From assembly GCA_934045075.1 (NCBI GenBank), contig OW203722.1:16294986-16358985 (forward strand): 64,000 nucleotides of DNA, given 5' to 3'. The first letter of the stretch is position 1. Each line of letters starts with the position of its first letter. The position numbers were made by a program, and so were the translations under genes. The DNA is from Yponomeuta sedellus. Taxonomy: Eukaryota; Arthropoda; Insecta; Lepidoptera; Yponomeutidae. This document shows positions 42,861 through 53,611 of the stretch, one piece after another. The notes beneath the pieces were generated by a model that was given only the letters and a program-made list of their open reading frames with translations, did no database searches and was not told the origin of the DNA.

Positions 42861-44014
42861 TAGAAAAAGGCTAATTTTCGAAAAATTACTTTTACCAGAA
42901 ATACGGTAGTTGGCTCAAAACTTGATTGGGATGAAATTATAATATTCCTATACACATAAATGATAAACAAAACACGAAGATTTTTTTTACGAGGTTCGGA
43001 AATGTAAAATACAGGTTACTCTAATAACTAAATCTTGTTGGTCGTGTGCGTACAATTTTTCTTACATATTTTTTTTGCACTTAAATAAGGTGTATTAAAT
43101 CATAAAAAGTATTAATTTTGAGCGACGAAGTACCTAGGTGTGAGCTGTTAAGATTTTGAAACTCGCACACGAAGACACTTTGACCTTAATTGAAACGATA
43201 CCCAAGTTAACACTTAGGCAACAAGTATAGTATACTAGGTAGATAAAATATAAACATGCAACAGTCTTATTTATAAAAACACTGATTGAAATAGGAAGTG
43301 GTGGCGATTTTACAAGGAAATACGTAACTACAGATTAAATACACTAACTCAGGATTGCGGAAAAGGAAAAGGAAAATTGTGTTTTTATAAGTAAGACCGT
43401 TAGGATATGAAAGTGTACAAAGTTAGGTAAATACAAAACACTATACCCAGCTCTATGAAACGACTTTTCTCTGCGCTAAACTGAAACGGAGATATCATTT
43501 CCTTCCCAAACTTCACTAGGTATTGAGCGTACTGAATCGAAATGTATCTTAATACGACTCAGTGTCTTTAAATTCTGCAAGAGGATCGCATTGGAAAACT
43601 GTTATGCATATTTTAAAGTGAAATTTACTTACAGTGAACGCGGCGGAGCGAATGAAAATCCGACGTGAATCTCTTTGGGAGAGTTTAAAATGCTTTATGA
43701 TGTTCGCAGAACGTGGAAATAGCAATCCAATAGAAAAGGCCACTCGTAGAGAGAAATAAACTTCTGTATTGTTCAACTTTTTCGAAATTGACCTGTTTGT
43801 ATAATTTTGTGTGTCAGAAGGGAAACATTATAAAACGCCTGTGATTTAACCTAAAGCAACTTTTCACACGCAAATTGCAATGGTTATTTGTGTGCTAAGT
43901 CATATAAAACACCTAAAGGACCCTGGAAGCGTAGGCGGGAATTCTCTACAAAAGGGCATTTGGGTGCATTTAAAAAATATCTACGTATGATATGTCCGAG
44001 CTGTAGAAAAGCTG
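42861..44014. other. No recognised gene
   Basis: Reading frames such as 43549-43776 on the minus strand show no domain. No repeats could be named. Confidence 0.3.
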
Positions 44015-44046
44015 GTACTACACGAATATATATATTCGTGTAGTAC
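44015..44046. repeat. Perfect 32-bp palindrome
   Basis: GTACTACACGAATATA is followed directly by its exact reverse complement, with no loop. No family recognised. Confidence 0.85.
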
Positions 44047-44214
44047 ATATATGTAGAAAATACTACTGATCTAGAGGTTTATTTAGTGAAAAAACTCTCA
44101 CTAACCGAGTTTTCATAGTCTTCGAAAAGAAAATACTATCTGCTGGAAGAAAATACTATCTAGTATTAAGCTCACCTTTGTACAAATTTGTTTTAGTGCA
44201 ATAAAGAATTTTCA

Positions 44215-44346
44215 TTTCATTTCTTCGGAGCGAGAGTGTTTCTGATTGGACGGTTTTTCGCCACGACACTAAAATAGCCAATCAGAAGCATTAGTTTACT
44301 CGGATGGCGCACTCGATCCGAGCGCACTTAGACCGTGAAAACGTGG
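44215..44346. mobile_element. Possible Harbinger-like terminal fragment
   Basis: 44318-44346 (CCGAGCGCACTTAGACCGTG, then AAAACG) resembles the inverted end of the element at 52053. GATTGGACGG and CCAATCAG are partially inverted inside. The other terminus is not clear. Confidence 0.35.
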
Positions 44347-45054
44347 TAAACAAACAAAATATAATGACATCCATCCTAACAGCCCTAACTTTCAGCAATT
44401 AACGCGGAGAAGAGCGAGTCGGCAAACAAAAGGAATTAATTTAACAATCCCATAAAAAGAAATAAGCAGTTCATAAAACTTTTAATAATTAAAACTGAAA
44501 TAAAAATAAGAACCCGGAGGCGTATCACGGCCGCTGTAAGATGATCTCTACGGCATTCTGCATTTGAGTAGGTAAATACTTTAAGGGGAATCTCTACGGG
44601 GTGTCAGCTTAATTTGGTCAGTTAGCAGGAGCCGTTTTTCTGACTAAATCCCCGCAGGAGGGTAAAAAGAACTGACAACTGTCGTTAACTCATCCTGACC
44701 GGGCATTAAGCAGTGTAAACAGGGAATAACTCGTAAAAATAATAGCTTGTCTATTTTTAGGGCTACGCACCTCAGTATGAAGAAATATGCGGAACTTAAT
44801 ATATGTTCACAATTTTGTGCCATAAGGCCCCTTACAAGTTAACGCAAGAGATATTATATAAATAATAAAACAAATGTAAAATATTTCGTATGATCAAATT
44901 ATGTTTTAAAACTTTTAGGGCATAATTAGGTATGTTTATCTATGATGATTTTAAGGTAAAACTTACATATTTTTTGCACTCAGCCAAGTAAAATATAGTT
45001 TTTGTAAGTAATTTTGTAAAGTTACAGTAATTTTGTAAAGTTGTAAATCGTAAG
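44347..45054. other. No recognised gene
   Basis: AT-rich. 45046-45060 contains the GTAAGCACTAC motif (antisense) noted at 19857. Confidence 0.35.
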
Positions 45055-45065
45055 CACTACTTATT

Positions 45066-45487
45066 ACACTATTTTTATTTTTAATGCACTAACCCGTGCT
45101 AAGGAACAAATTTAAAAACCTATTTAGAGGCTAAAAATTTCACCCATGCCGGGATTCGAACCCGCAACCTCTGGCTATCCGTACCAGCGCTCTACCAATT
45201 GAGCCAATGGGCGACTCACGGCATCAGTGAAATTTCGAACCTCTTTACAATATTCTCTGTATTACGTACAGGCAGCGACATCTGACTTAAGCAAATTGCA
45301 TTACTTACAGCCCCGACTACCTACTTTGCAGTTAGGTTTAACATCGGAACGATATCACTGTACCCACATGATTACACTATTTTTATTTTTAATGCACTAA
45401 CCCGTGCTAAGGAACAAATTTAAAAACCTATTTAGAGGCTAAAAATTTCACCCATGCCGGGATTCGAACCCGCAACCTCTGGCTATC
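45066..45487 (-). mobile_element. tSINE insertion 7, tandem pair
   Basis: The 11-bp duplication CACTACTTATT lies at 45055-45065 and 45488-45498. In minus sense it starts inside a tRNA-like module (GGATAGCCAGAGG), continues through a whole unit with the second module 308 bp away, and ends AAATAAAAATAGTGT. It is colinear, without inversion. Confidence 0.85.
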
Positions 45488-45614
45488 CACTACTTATTGA
45501 TAGCATTCATTGGGTCATCTGCCCTGCGAGAAAATGAAAAGCCAACTTCCATACTAAATTACGCAACCCCCTTATCTTACAGCACAAAAAAAAGAGTTTG
45601 AGAGAAGAGAAAAT

Positions 45615-45694
45615 ATGGTTTTATTAATAATTTTACTAATCACATTTTTATGTGAACCAGCTACAAGTCAACAATTCTCGGTTGCTACTTGCCA
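45615..45694 (+). CDS. Signal-peptide-like open frame, interrupted by a repeat
   Basis: ATG at 45615 begins MVLLIILLITFLCEPATSQ, then QFSVATCQ, a typical secretory signal with a hydrophobic core and a small-residue cleavage region. From about 45690 the frame runs into the dispersed repeat 45690-45795, so any mature protein is lost or lies in another exon. It may be the first exon of an unlocated secreted gene or a chance frame. Confidence 0.3.
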
Positions 45695-45795
45695 AAGGGG
45701 TTGGGGATCGCAGTTTGGTGGAATTGTACAGCAGGAGGCGCTGCTGCCCACCCCCCGGTTTGTGTCCCTTAGTCGCCTTTTACGACACCCACCAT
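45690..45795 (-). mobile_element. Dispersed LINE-like repeat with GTCGTAAAAGGCGAC motif
   Basis: Matches 17755-17835, including TTGGGGATCGCAGTTTGGTG and CCCCCCGGTTTGTGTCCC. Confidence 0.6.
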
Positions 45796-45974
45796 TCCAT
45801 TATTCCATTTATTTATTGCGAAACCATGAACAGTTCATACTTTACTAGTACCATGGACCCTGTAAGGGTGTAGCAAATTTATAGTACATAAAAGAGGCAT
45901 GCATGCAAATATATACAAAGCTTAGAATAGGACAAATACAGCTAAAGTTCTACAGTCCACTATTTATAAATTCA

Positions 45975-47130
45975 TAAGATTGGCATACTTAATTGGAACT
46001 GCCCTTAAAATGCTTGATCCTACACGGAAAACAGACAACAAATAGTAAAAATAGGTCAATATAAAAGTAATCCTAAAACTGTAACGTACGGTATCCCACA
46101 AGGCTCAATTTTAGGACCATTGTTTTTTTTTAGTTTACGTAAACAACATAAGTAATATCAATCTCCACGGGGACGTAACACTTTACGCTGATGATACATA
46201 CCTTTTTTACTTTGGGTGTTGCCTTTTAGACGTAACTGCCACTGCACAAGATGATCTTAATTTACTTATTTCATGGTTCAAATATAACTTGTTAACTGTA
46301 AACACACAAAAGACATCATACATGATATTTGCCGCAAAAAATAAAAAACTGCCGGACTATCAACACCTTACGATAGAAAACGATAGAATCCATAGATCCA
46401 AAGAAGAAAAATATTTAGTACTGATTCTTGATGATAAACTGACTTGGAAAGGTCATATACAACATGTCAAATCAAAAATAGTACCTTTAACAGGAGCCTT
46501 ACACAAGATGGTTCGCTATGTTCCCTATACTCTACGCACTCTTATCTATAATGCATTAGTAAAATCACACCTTGAGTATCTTATAGAAGTCTAGGGCACA
46601 GCTAGTAAAACGCATTAAAAGGAATTGCAGAGGTCACAAAATAAAGTCATCAAAATCCTATTCAACTACAAATATGACACCTCAACAAAACCTTTATACG
46701 AAAAGACAAAACTACTTAATATCCATCAACTTTATCTATATAAAACATGCATACTTATAAAAAAAATACTCAAAAAAGACATACACACTAATATAGAAAT
46801 AAGTCGAGCCAAATCACCGCAATATAGCTTAAGAAGCAAATGCAAAAATAAACTTAAACTAAGAACACCACGAACTGAATATGGTAAAGGAAATGTCATG
46901 TATGAAGGTGTCCAACAGTATAATAACTTACCACCTGATGTAAAGGATACAGAAAATATGAATGCTTTTAAAAATAAACTAAAACTACATGTCTTAAATT
47001 TATAATTTAGATTGATGCTACTTTAATGCATGCCGTATAATATAAGCTAATTTTAAGTTTTTTTTTTCTCATTAATTAAGTTAACTGTAAGTTCTTTATG
47101 AGAAATAAATATCTTTGAACCGAATTTGAA
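45975..47130 (+). pseudogene. Non-LTR retrotransposon reverse transcriptase, C-terminal half, broken
   Basis: Recognisable are GTALKML, NRQQIVKIGQYKS, YGIPQGSILGPL (the motif preceding the catalytic centre), then VTLYADDTYLF with the catalytic Asp pair at 46184-46198. The thumb and C terminus follow: KYNLLTVNTQKTSYMIF, DDKLTWKGHIQHVKSKI and LQRSQNKVIKILFNYKY, to LHVLNL at 47005. It looks like a jockey/CR1-type LINE. Lesions: a small indel near 46020, a frameshift at the T run 46122-46130, and stops at 46592-46594 and 46616-46618. An AATAAATATC stretch at 47104 may be the 3' tail. The endonuclease domain is missing. Confidence 0.85.
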
Positions 47131-47396
47131 TTAAATATTTTCAGTCAAGAATTTAAGTTTCAGTTTCATTTTGTAAATTATTTTATAACATGTCACTTAG
47201 TATTTAGGGCTTACCTATATTCAGATAATAATGTTGGTGTCCAATACCAGTTTAATACATTTCGTCAATAAATTTTTATATAACTACTTATCAGTTAATG
47301 CATTTGAATTTCAATTTAGATGTCAAGCTTTAATCTATAAAACTTGCTCAACATATTGTATACACGGATGTAGAATTGTATAATATTATATAAGCA
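47131..47396. other. AT-rich flank, nothing recognised
   Basis: Separates the LINE from the Helitron terminus. Confidence 0.4.
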
Positions 47397-49960
47397 CTAG
47401 CGGCCCGTCCCGGCTTCGCACGGGGGGACTTAAGATTTTTTACATAGTTCTACGTTTTATTTTATTTATATTTCATATTACATAGTTCTACGTTTTATTT
47501 ATATTTTATATTTTATTTATATTCTCAGTTTTTTTTTTATTTAGGAAGTATTTACCTTTTGAAAATTAAAATTTTTTTTTTACATTTATAAAAAAAAAAT
47601 GTTTACATATTTTTTTTCTTTTTGTTATTTTAAGGTTTTTTACATCTTTTTATTTTTATTTGTTTTTTTTTGTTGTTTTAAGGTTTTTTTGTTTAATTGT
47701 TTTTTTACATTTATTAAAAAAATTACATCTTTTTTTTTGTTTTTTTTTTTCTTGTTTTAAGGTTTTTTTTGTTAAAGTTTTTTTTTTTTTATAAATTTCT
47801 TTGTTTTATGTGTTTGATCAAATTATCGTAATATTTACATTTTACTTTAAGGCTTCACTGTAAACTACATTTGCAGTGGTATTTTTAGGTGCTAACAAAA
47901 CATATTGATTTTTAAGAGATCCTACTCGAGAAAGGGCAACATATAACTGCCCATGAGAAAAGCACTCTTTTCTTAGGTCGACGCCAACAATCGAAAAAGT
48001 TTGTCCCTGTGATTTATTTATCGTAAGGGCAAACGATGTCTTCACAAGAAACTGTAACCTTTTAAAGGATATAGGTAAATCCGTCGGAATCATCGGGATT
48101 CGCGGTATGTGAGCGAGCTGTCCGGCCGCGGGCCCAGTGATGATTGTTGCTACAATCACATTGTCTCGTAATTCCCTTATCAAAAGTCTTGTGTCATTGC
48201 GCATATTGGGAGGGCTTAAATTTCTCAAAAGCATGATAGGAGTACCTCCTTTTAATTTTAGTTCGTGGGGTGGCAAGCCGGCAGGGTTGAGGGAATTTAA
48301 AAATTCTTGTGGGTAGTGTACTGCATCTTCGATGTTGCACACAGTGTCAATAGATTTGTAACATTTGAAATCACCTGGTACTTTTTCCATAATCATTCTG
48401 TTTATATCATTTACGGAGTCGTTTCTTGGCGACACTATCGCCCTCGAACAGAGCCAATCGAAATTTCGTTCTGTGAGATTTTCAATGTCGGGATAGATTG
48501 TGTCTATAAGAACATCTAGACTGTTAACAGTTTGAGCCAATTCATTGTCCAACGATACTTGGGAGCTATTTGCAACTGGCGATGGTAGTTTTCCATCTCC
48601 CAGTTGAAGTATTTTTTGTGACAAATTTCCATTGTTGTCGTTACTAAAATGTGCTCTCATATTTTTTTAATTGATTGCCACAAAGGTGATCATTTGAGGC
48701 ACGCTTTAATAACGTCGGCGCGTGTACCTTTAGTTATAACCGGTAGTGTTTGGCGAAAGTCTCCAGCCAACACAAAGGTTACGCCTCCCATCACATTGCC
48801 TGAGTTCCTGAGGTCTTTTAATGTGCGGTTCACAGCTTCCACGTGAGCTCTATGGCTCATGGTACACTCATCCCAAATAATCAGTGAAGTGTCCTGTAAG
48901 AGCTTCCCAAGTGGACCATTTTTGTGGATTGAGCATACCGATTGTTGTTCTAACGACACAGACAATGGTAATTTAAAGGTCGAGTGTGCAGTCTTCCCAC
49001 CATCTCACCACTCTATTAAAGTTGCAGCAATGCCAGAAGACGCGACCGCCAGTGCTTTTCTTCCAGATTGTCGTACTTTGGCTAATATTAAATTGGCAAG
49101 AAATGTTTTACCTGTTTCGCCAGGCGCCTCCAAAAAAAATAGGCTACCTTTGTTATTGATCACACTTTCAATAATAATCTGCCACCAACTTGGGTACATT
49201 TGAGTTGATATATACTGATAACTCGTTAACATCGTATGTAGAGCTCGGTATGACATTAACTACATTTTGTAGGGGGCGATTCGGAGAGGGTAACCCAAAG
49301 TCTACCAAATTTTTATCGTTAACTTCTAAAAGTTTATTTTCGATCTGTATCAAGCCTTCACGTGATTGTGACATTCTGTCACTATTTTGAGCAAGGCGGT
49401 GCAAGCGTTCGGCGCTAGATTCGCTTGCACGTGATTGCGACGCATACGCTCTCTGATTTGCGAGACGATCAAAATTTTTAAAAACTGATTCTTCATCACG
49501 TCGTATTTTTGCTAATCTCGCTTAAGAGCTACTTTTAGATAGTTGAGACCTTTTTTTTCTTGGCATATTGATGATTTTTTTTTATTAGATAAAAATAAGA
49601 ATAGAAATTAGGATATTTTAATTTCTATAGAAAAATATGTAGAGAATAAGAATAGAATTTAGGATAAATAATTACTATGGAAAATAAGGGTATAAGTAAG
49701 AATAGAATTTGGGATATTATTCAGTAAAGCCTGAATGAACAATTTATAATTAGTTCTGAAAAGAACTTTTTTACTCGAACAAAAAATGCAAGTTAAATAG
49801 TCTACAAAATGTTTAAGATCGGTTACGTGACACGTCTGCTGCGTAGGGAGCCGACCGCGCGAAAGAGCCGCGCGGCTACCTATCTCACTGATCTGACCTC
49901 CCCTCCCCCGCACCGCTGCGTTGCCCGGCTGGCTAGTCACTTCACGCCGCGCGCCGCCCC
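47397..49960 (-). mobile_element. Helitron, internally deleted
   Basis: The 3' terminus on the minus strand reads CGAAGCCGGGACGGGCCGCT, AG, followed by T, the end of lepidopteran Helitrons. Between the terminus and the gene is a 370-bp A-rich 3' region (47430-47820 on +, mostly T) with repeated TTTTAAGGTTTTTT. The GC-rich leader upstream of the gene (49815-49960) is part of the element in my reading, but the 5' terminus was not pinpointed. Confidence 0.8.
47842..49566 (-). pseudogene. Helitron Rep/helicase pseudogene lacking the nuclease
   Basis: The protein normally joins an HUH endonuclease and a Pif1-type 5'-3' helicase for rolling-circle transposition. It starts MPRKKRSQLSKSSS (49566) with the Arg/Ser-rich N terminus (RLANQRAYASQSRASESSAE) and then passes straight to helicase sequence KNLVDFGLPSPNR. 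The HUH domain is deleted. The helicase motifs are Walker A EAPGETGKTF (Gly to Glu against GGTGKT), Walker B IIWDECTM, GDFRQTLPV, and the C-terminal TINKSQGQT and LYVALSRVGS. Lesions include a stop near 49540, a frame change near 49200, a stop at 49005 and a frame change near 48670. Confidence 0.9.
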
Positions 49961-50002
49961 GCGCCTTTTTTATGTATTTTTGAAATAGTAGGTAAGTACT
50001 TA

Positions 50003-50040
50003 CCTAATAGCATCGATAATATTTTATCGATGCTAATAGG
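50003..50040. repeat. Hairpin with 17-bp perfect arms
   Basis: CCTAATAGCATCGATAA and TTATCGATGCTAATAGG are separated by TATT. It lies just upstream of the Helitron leader. Confidence 0.75.
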
Positions 50041-50650
50041 TATCTTTTGGATGAATTAATAGTCTAAAGGTAACCGATTGAATAATTCAAAAGTTATCTA
50101 GAGCAAACTTTTAATAGGATTAAACCATTTACTTCGAAATCCCGTCGCCAAAATGACATTACTTTGGAGCAAACATCTAAATCATTAAAACGATTGTTAT
50201 GGGTAAACTGTAAAAGGTAGACATATGCTCTCGCGGATTTTTTTAAAGATAATGTTAAGATGAACAATTCATCCATAGAGCATTTTTGTATAACTTTAAC
50301 TATATGCTCAGCGCACGCCACGGAAGGCCTCAGAAACGATACTTTTCCCCCGTTTTTGAAACATTTTCGGTTACTGCTCCACAACTATAGGACCTAGCGT
50401 GATATTATATAGCCTATGTTACTTCTGAATAATGCAGCTTTCTAATGGTGAAAAAATTATTGCAATCGGTCCAGTACTTTTTGAGTTTATTCATTACAAA
50501 CATACAAAAATACAAATCTTTCCTCTTTATAATATTAGTGTAGATGTCAATCACAGTTTAATAGCGCAATCCTTCCTACATAATTTGAGGACATTTATAT
50601 GGGCAGCAATGTTTAAATTTAAGCAATGTTACATGACTGTCTCATTACCT
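50041..50650. other. No recognised gene
   Basis: Frames on both strands lack known domains. Confidence 0.3.
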
Positions 50651-50654
50651 AACT

Positions 50655-50850
50655 GGTTGTCCCATTGGTCTTGCCGTTAAGGCGCTTGGATACCCACGAT
50701 TCCCACTGGGGGGCGCGGTAGGTACATCTGCAAGTGGCCTCGTCTGGGTGTATTTACATGTTTGTGACGTCCTTGCCAACTTACGAGTACCATAGTACAG
50801 GGCATTCTAGTTTGGGACCAGGTCGAGTGATTGTGTTGTAGAAGTTATTA
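50655..50850 (+). mobile_element. SINE-2 copy
   Basis: The head TTGCCGTTAAGGCGCTTGGA matches the head at 53280 (complement). The body has GACGTCCTTGCCAACTTACG and GTTTGGGACCAGGTCGAGTG. Box B is degraded (CCCACGATTCCCACTG). Confidence 0.65.
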
Positions 50851-52052
50851 TTATAATAATTATAGTTACATAGCTGTCGAATTATAAATTTTCTCATACT
50901 TATAGTATTTTCTAAGGTTAACACGAGCAGTAGACATAATTAAAACTGACCATCCGTCATCCGGGATCACGGCACCTGAAAATGTGCCGAAACGTTGGAA
51001 AATTGTAAAAAATGTAATAAACGAGCATAAATCCGTATAAAAACAGTTTTAATTATTTTTCATACTTTTTCATTAGTTTGGAACTTAGGGCGTACATCTA
51101 CTCGTATTTCTTCGGGTTTTTATAACTACATCTTGGCCGAAAGGGTGAAATTAGTGCCACATTTCCAAGGATTTCAAATACTTATCTATCTCTAACCCCG
51201 ATTTCCTTCACGTGATATTCAGCGGGTTAAGTTGTTTCGCTTCATTAGCATTCATTTGTGACTTTTTGCATACTCGTTGATTGAGTCACTATTTAACTGG
51301 TGCAATATTTTGCATTGAAGAATCCTTAAAAACTGGAAGAAAAAGTTACCTGTGTGTGAATAAAAACTGAGCGGCGGAACCAACCGCCGCTGCGAGCGTC
51401 TGGTAGGCAATTGCCAATCGTTTTCCCATTTGTGACATTAATAAAGCACCCGGGACGGCGTCAACAATCAATTTCGTATTTCAATTTATTCCCAACCACC
51501 TAGTTCGTGCGGTTATAAGAAAAAGAAAAACACGCTCATTGGAAACGGAAATTATTGCAAGAAGCCATCAGTGGGTGTGCGGCTTCCTTTCCTATTGCCG
51601 TTTTTTTCAAGTCTCGTGCGAACACAATAAAAATAAAAATATAGAGTGGTCTGCACATTAGGAAAACTTATAATACTGAGGTAGATTCTCCACGGAATTA
51701 AAATCTGAAAAATCTCGGTCGTATTTTTCACACTTAGCCCCACAGTATGCAATGACCCTTAGGATCTCGGCAAAGGATATTAACCCTTTAACAGTAGAGC
51801 TAGTATTTCAAAGTGAAATCAATTTAAGGCGGCAATTACTAACCACTACCAGGAAGAGGGTTACATCGCCTCTAACTAGCGCCACAAATTGAAAGTCATA
51901 TCTTTTTATAACCTCTAAAGTCCTGACCTTGAAAATAACAATCGAAAACATTTGTTATTCAAGGTCGGGAGGATCATATTATTACAACATCAAAAATCGT
52001 AATAATTGTGATAGCTATTTTTAGAAACTACAGCCTGAATCTTAGGGTAATC
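50851..52052. other. Intergenic tract with one hairpin
   Basis: 50935-51060 resembles a retroelement end (CCGAAACGTTGGAAAATTG, also antisense at 62740-62775). 51925-51968 is a hairpin (CCTGACCTTGAAAATAACAA with TTGTTATTCAAGGTCGGGA). 51180-51500 is GC-richer, with no exon found. Confidence 0.4.
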
Positions 52053-52686
52053 CGGGTTTTCACGGTCTTAATGCGCTCAGACCGAGTTTACTAAGATACT
52101 ACTCGTATCGTATACACTGGCCATTTTAGTGCACTCGTATCAAAACGCCAACTCGGACCGCGCTCTACTCATCTTAGTTGACTTTGATGCAATAACAAAA
52201 ACAAAATGGCGACTTCGCGAGAAATTCCTGTGCCGCGTAGAAGAAAGTGGTCAGAAAGAAATAATTTGCAGTTTGTGGAGCTTTACAAAAGTGAAGAAGT
52301 ATTGTGGAATGTGCGTTTGGCATCATAAAAAAAACTCAAATTGTTCGCTTGTTAACCGCAAATGGTTTTTAAACGTCGCTGCATCTTCCGTTTTTGCTTC
52401 TCGAATAAAATGTTTGGAAGCACCTAGTTGGTCACGCATTAAAATCCATTTGCATGTCCAAATTTTTCTTCTTTTTTATCATTTTTAATTTCTGCATATT
52501 TCTGCATTTCAGCAGTAAATCGGTCATTTCAAAGCTGGTTCAAAGTTTTTCAAGTTTTCACAGAGTTTTGCTTGATAGTAGCCGCGTGCCTGTCCAATTT
52601 TTTCTTCTTTTCTTATCCTATGCTTTTTATCATTTTTTATTTCTGCATCTCGGTCCGAGTCCACTACGAAGACCGTAAAAACGCGG
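52053..52686 (+). mobile_element. Harbinger-like element with terminal inverted repeats
   Basis: The left end CCGGGTTTTCACGGTCTTAA and the reverse complement of the right end, CCGCGTTTTTACGGTCTTCG, match, and both continue to GACCGAG. Length is 634 bp, too short for a transposase. It contains a MADF-like reading frame. PIF/Harbinger transposons normally carry a separate MADF/Myb-like DNA-binding gene beside the transposase, which supports the assignment. Confidence 0.55.
52206..52328 (+). pseudogene. MADF-like DNA-binding protein, N-terminal relic
   Basis: ATG at 52206 opens MATSREIPVPRRRKWSER, then LQFVELYKSEEVLWNVR, the start of a MADF domain (FIxLYxxxxCLWNVxxxxY). A stop follows after 40 codons, where an A run (52326-52333) may have shifted the frame. 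The rest of the domain was not recovered. It lies inside the inverted-repeat element and is taken as its own accessory gene, not a host gene. Confidence 0.5.
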
Positions 52687-53104
52687 CTCGTACTTTGATC
52701 GATTCTGCCAAATAATTACTGTTTTTGGCAAAAATGGTTTGTCCTAGGATTTGACCCCAAAAAAAATTAAGTAGCAATTTGCCTTCGGAAGTCTTTTGGT
52801 CAGTCACTTGCAGTTAACAGCATTTTTGTTTTGTGAGATACTCGATCCGTTGAGTAATACGCCATCTTGTTTTATAAGTAAATTTCCTACAATTTTGGCT
52901 CTCTTCGATTTTTGCCTAGGATCGATATTTCCCGATTTACATCCTAATAAAGGAGGTAATTTTTTGTAAGACTAACCACGCGTTTTTGTTAAATTTTACA
53001 TGATTTTTTTTATTAACAAAGTTGTTAAAAAATACAATTTTTTACAGTTCTCGCTCACACAACTTTTTTCAAAACTTCGCAACATACGAAAGTGGTCGAC
53101 TTTT
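52687..53104. other. No recognised gene
   Basis: T-rich. No repeat borders. Confidence 0.35.
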
Positions 53105-53318
53105 TTTTTGTTTTTTGTAATACCATCACTTGTCCTGGTCCCGAACTAGGATACCATGTACTATGGTAACCAGGCAAGAACGTCACAAAGACAAAAACAC
53201 ATACAGACTGAGCCCACTTGTACAAATGTACGGTACAGTGGGAGTCGAACCCACGACCTCTGCCTTTGTAGCCAAGCGCCTTAACAGCTAGACCACCGAG
53301 ACAATCACCGCACTTATT
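53105..53318 (-). mobile_element. SINE-2, best copy, with tRNA-like head
   Basis: In minus sense: box A CTCGGTGGTCTAGCTGTTAA, box B GTGGGTTCGACTCCC, then GACGTTCTTGCCTGGTTACC and CCTAGTTCGGGACCAGGACA. The head resembles a real tRNA closely and is probably the source form of the family here. Confidence 0.75.
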
Positions 53319-53446
53319 TACACCCCTCTCACCCTTGACCATAAACGTCAGTCTGCAAAAGAAGTTATTAAGATAAGAATATTTTTTATTTTCCATTGGA
53401 AAAAACGACAAATACAAAATTATTACTAAGGTACGAAATTATTACT

Positions 53447-53600
53447 GTACGTAATACAGAGAGTGTAAAGAGGTTCGAAATTTCACTGATGCCAGTAAGT
53501 CACCCATTAGCTCAGTTGGAAGAGCGTTGGCACGCATAGCCAGAGGTCGCGGGTTCGAATCCCGGCATGGGTGGAATTTTTAGCCTCTAAATAGGTTTTT
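53447..53600 (+). mobile_element. tSINE insertion 8, single truncated unit
   Basis: Flanks AAATTATTACT (53436-53446) and AAAATATTACT (53601-53611) differ by one base, an aged duplication. It is sense only: GTACGTAATACAGAGAG, the tRNA-like module (about 53508-53575, loop ACGCATA) and the tail AAATAGGTTTTT. The target is an older antisense LINE-B end that resumes at 53612. Confidence 0.75.
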
Positions 53601-53611
53601 AAAATATTACT

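Noticed and set aside
46289..47005. Two separate small genes
   Set aside because: They are adjacent parts of one reverse transcriptase split by stop codons at 46592 and 46616.
52129..52488. 119-codon frame over the Harbinger-like element
   Set aside because: The MADF similarity is in a different frame starting at 52206. The longer frame has no recognisable domain.
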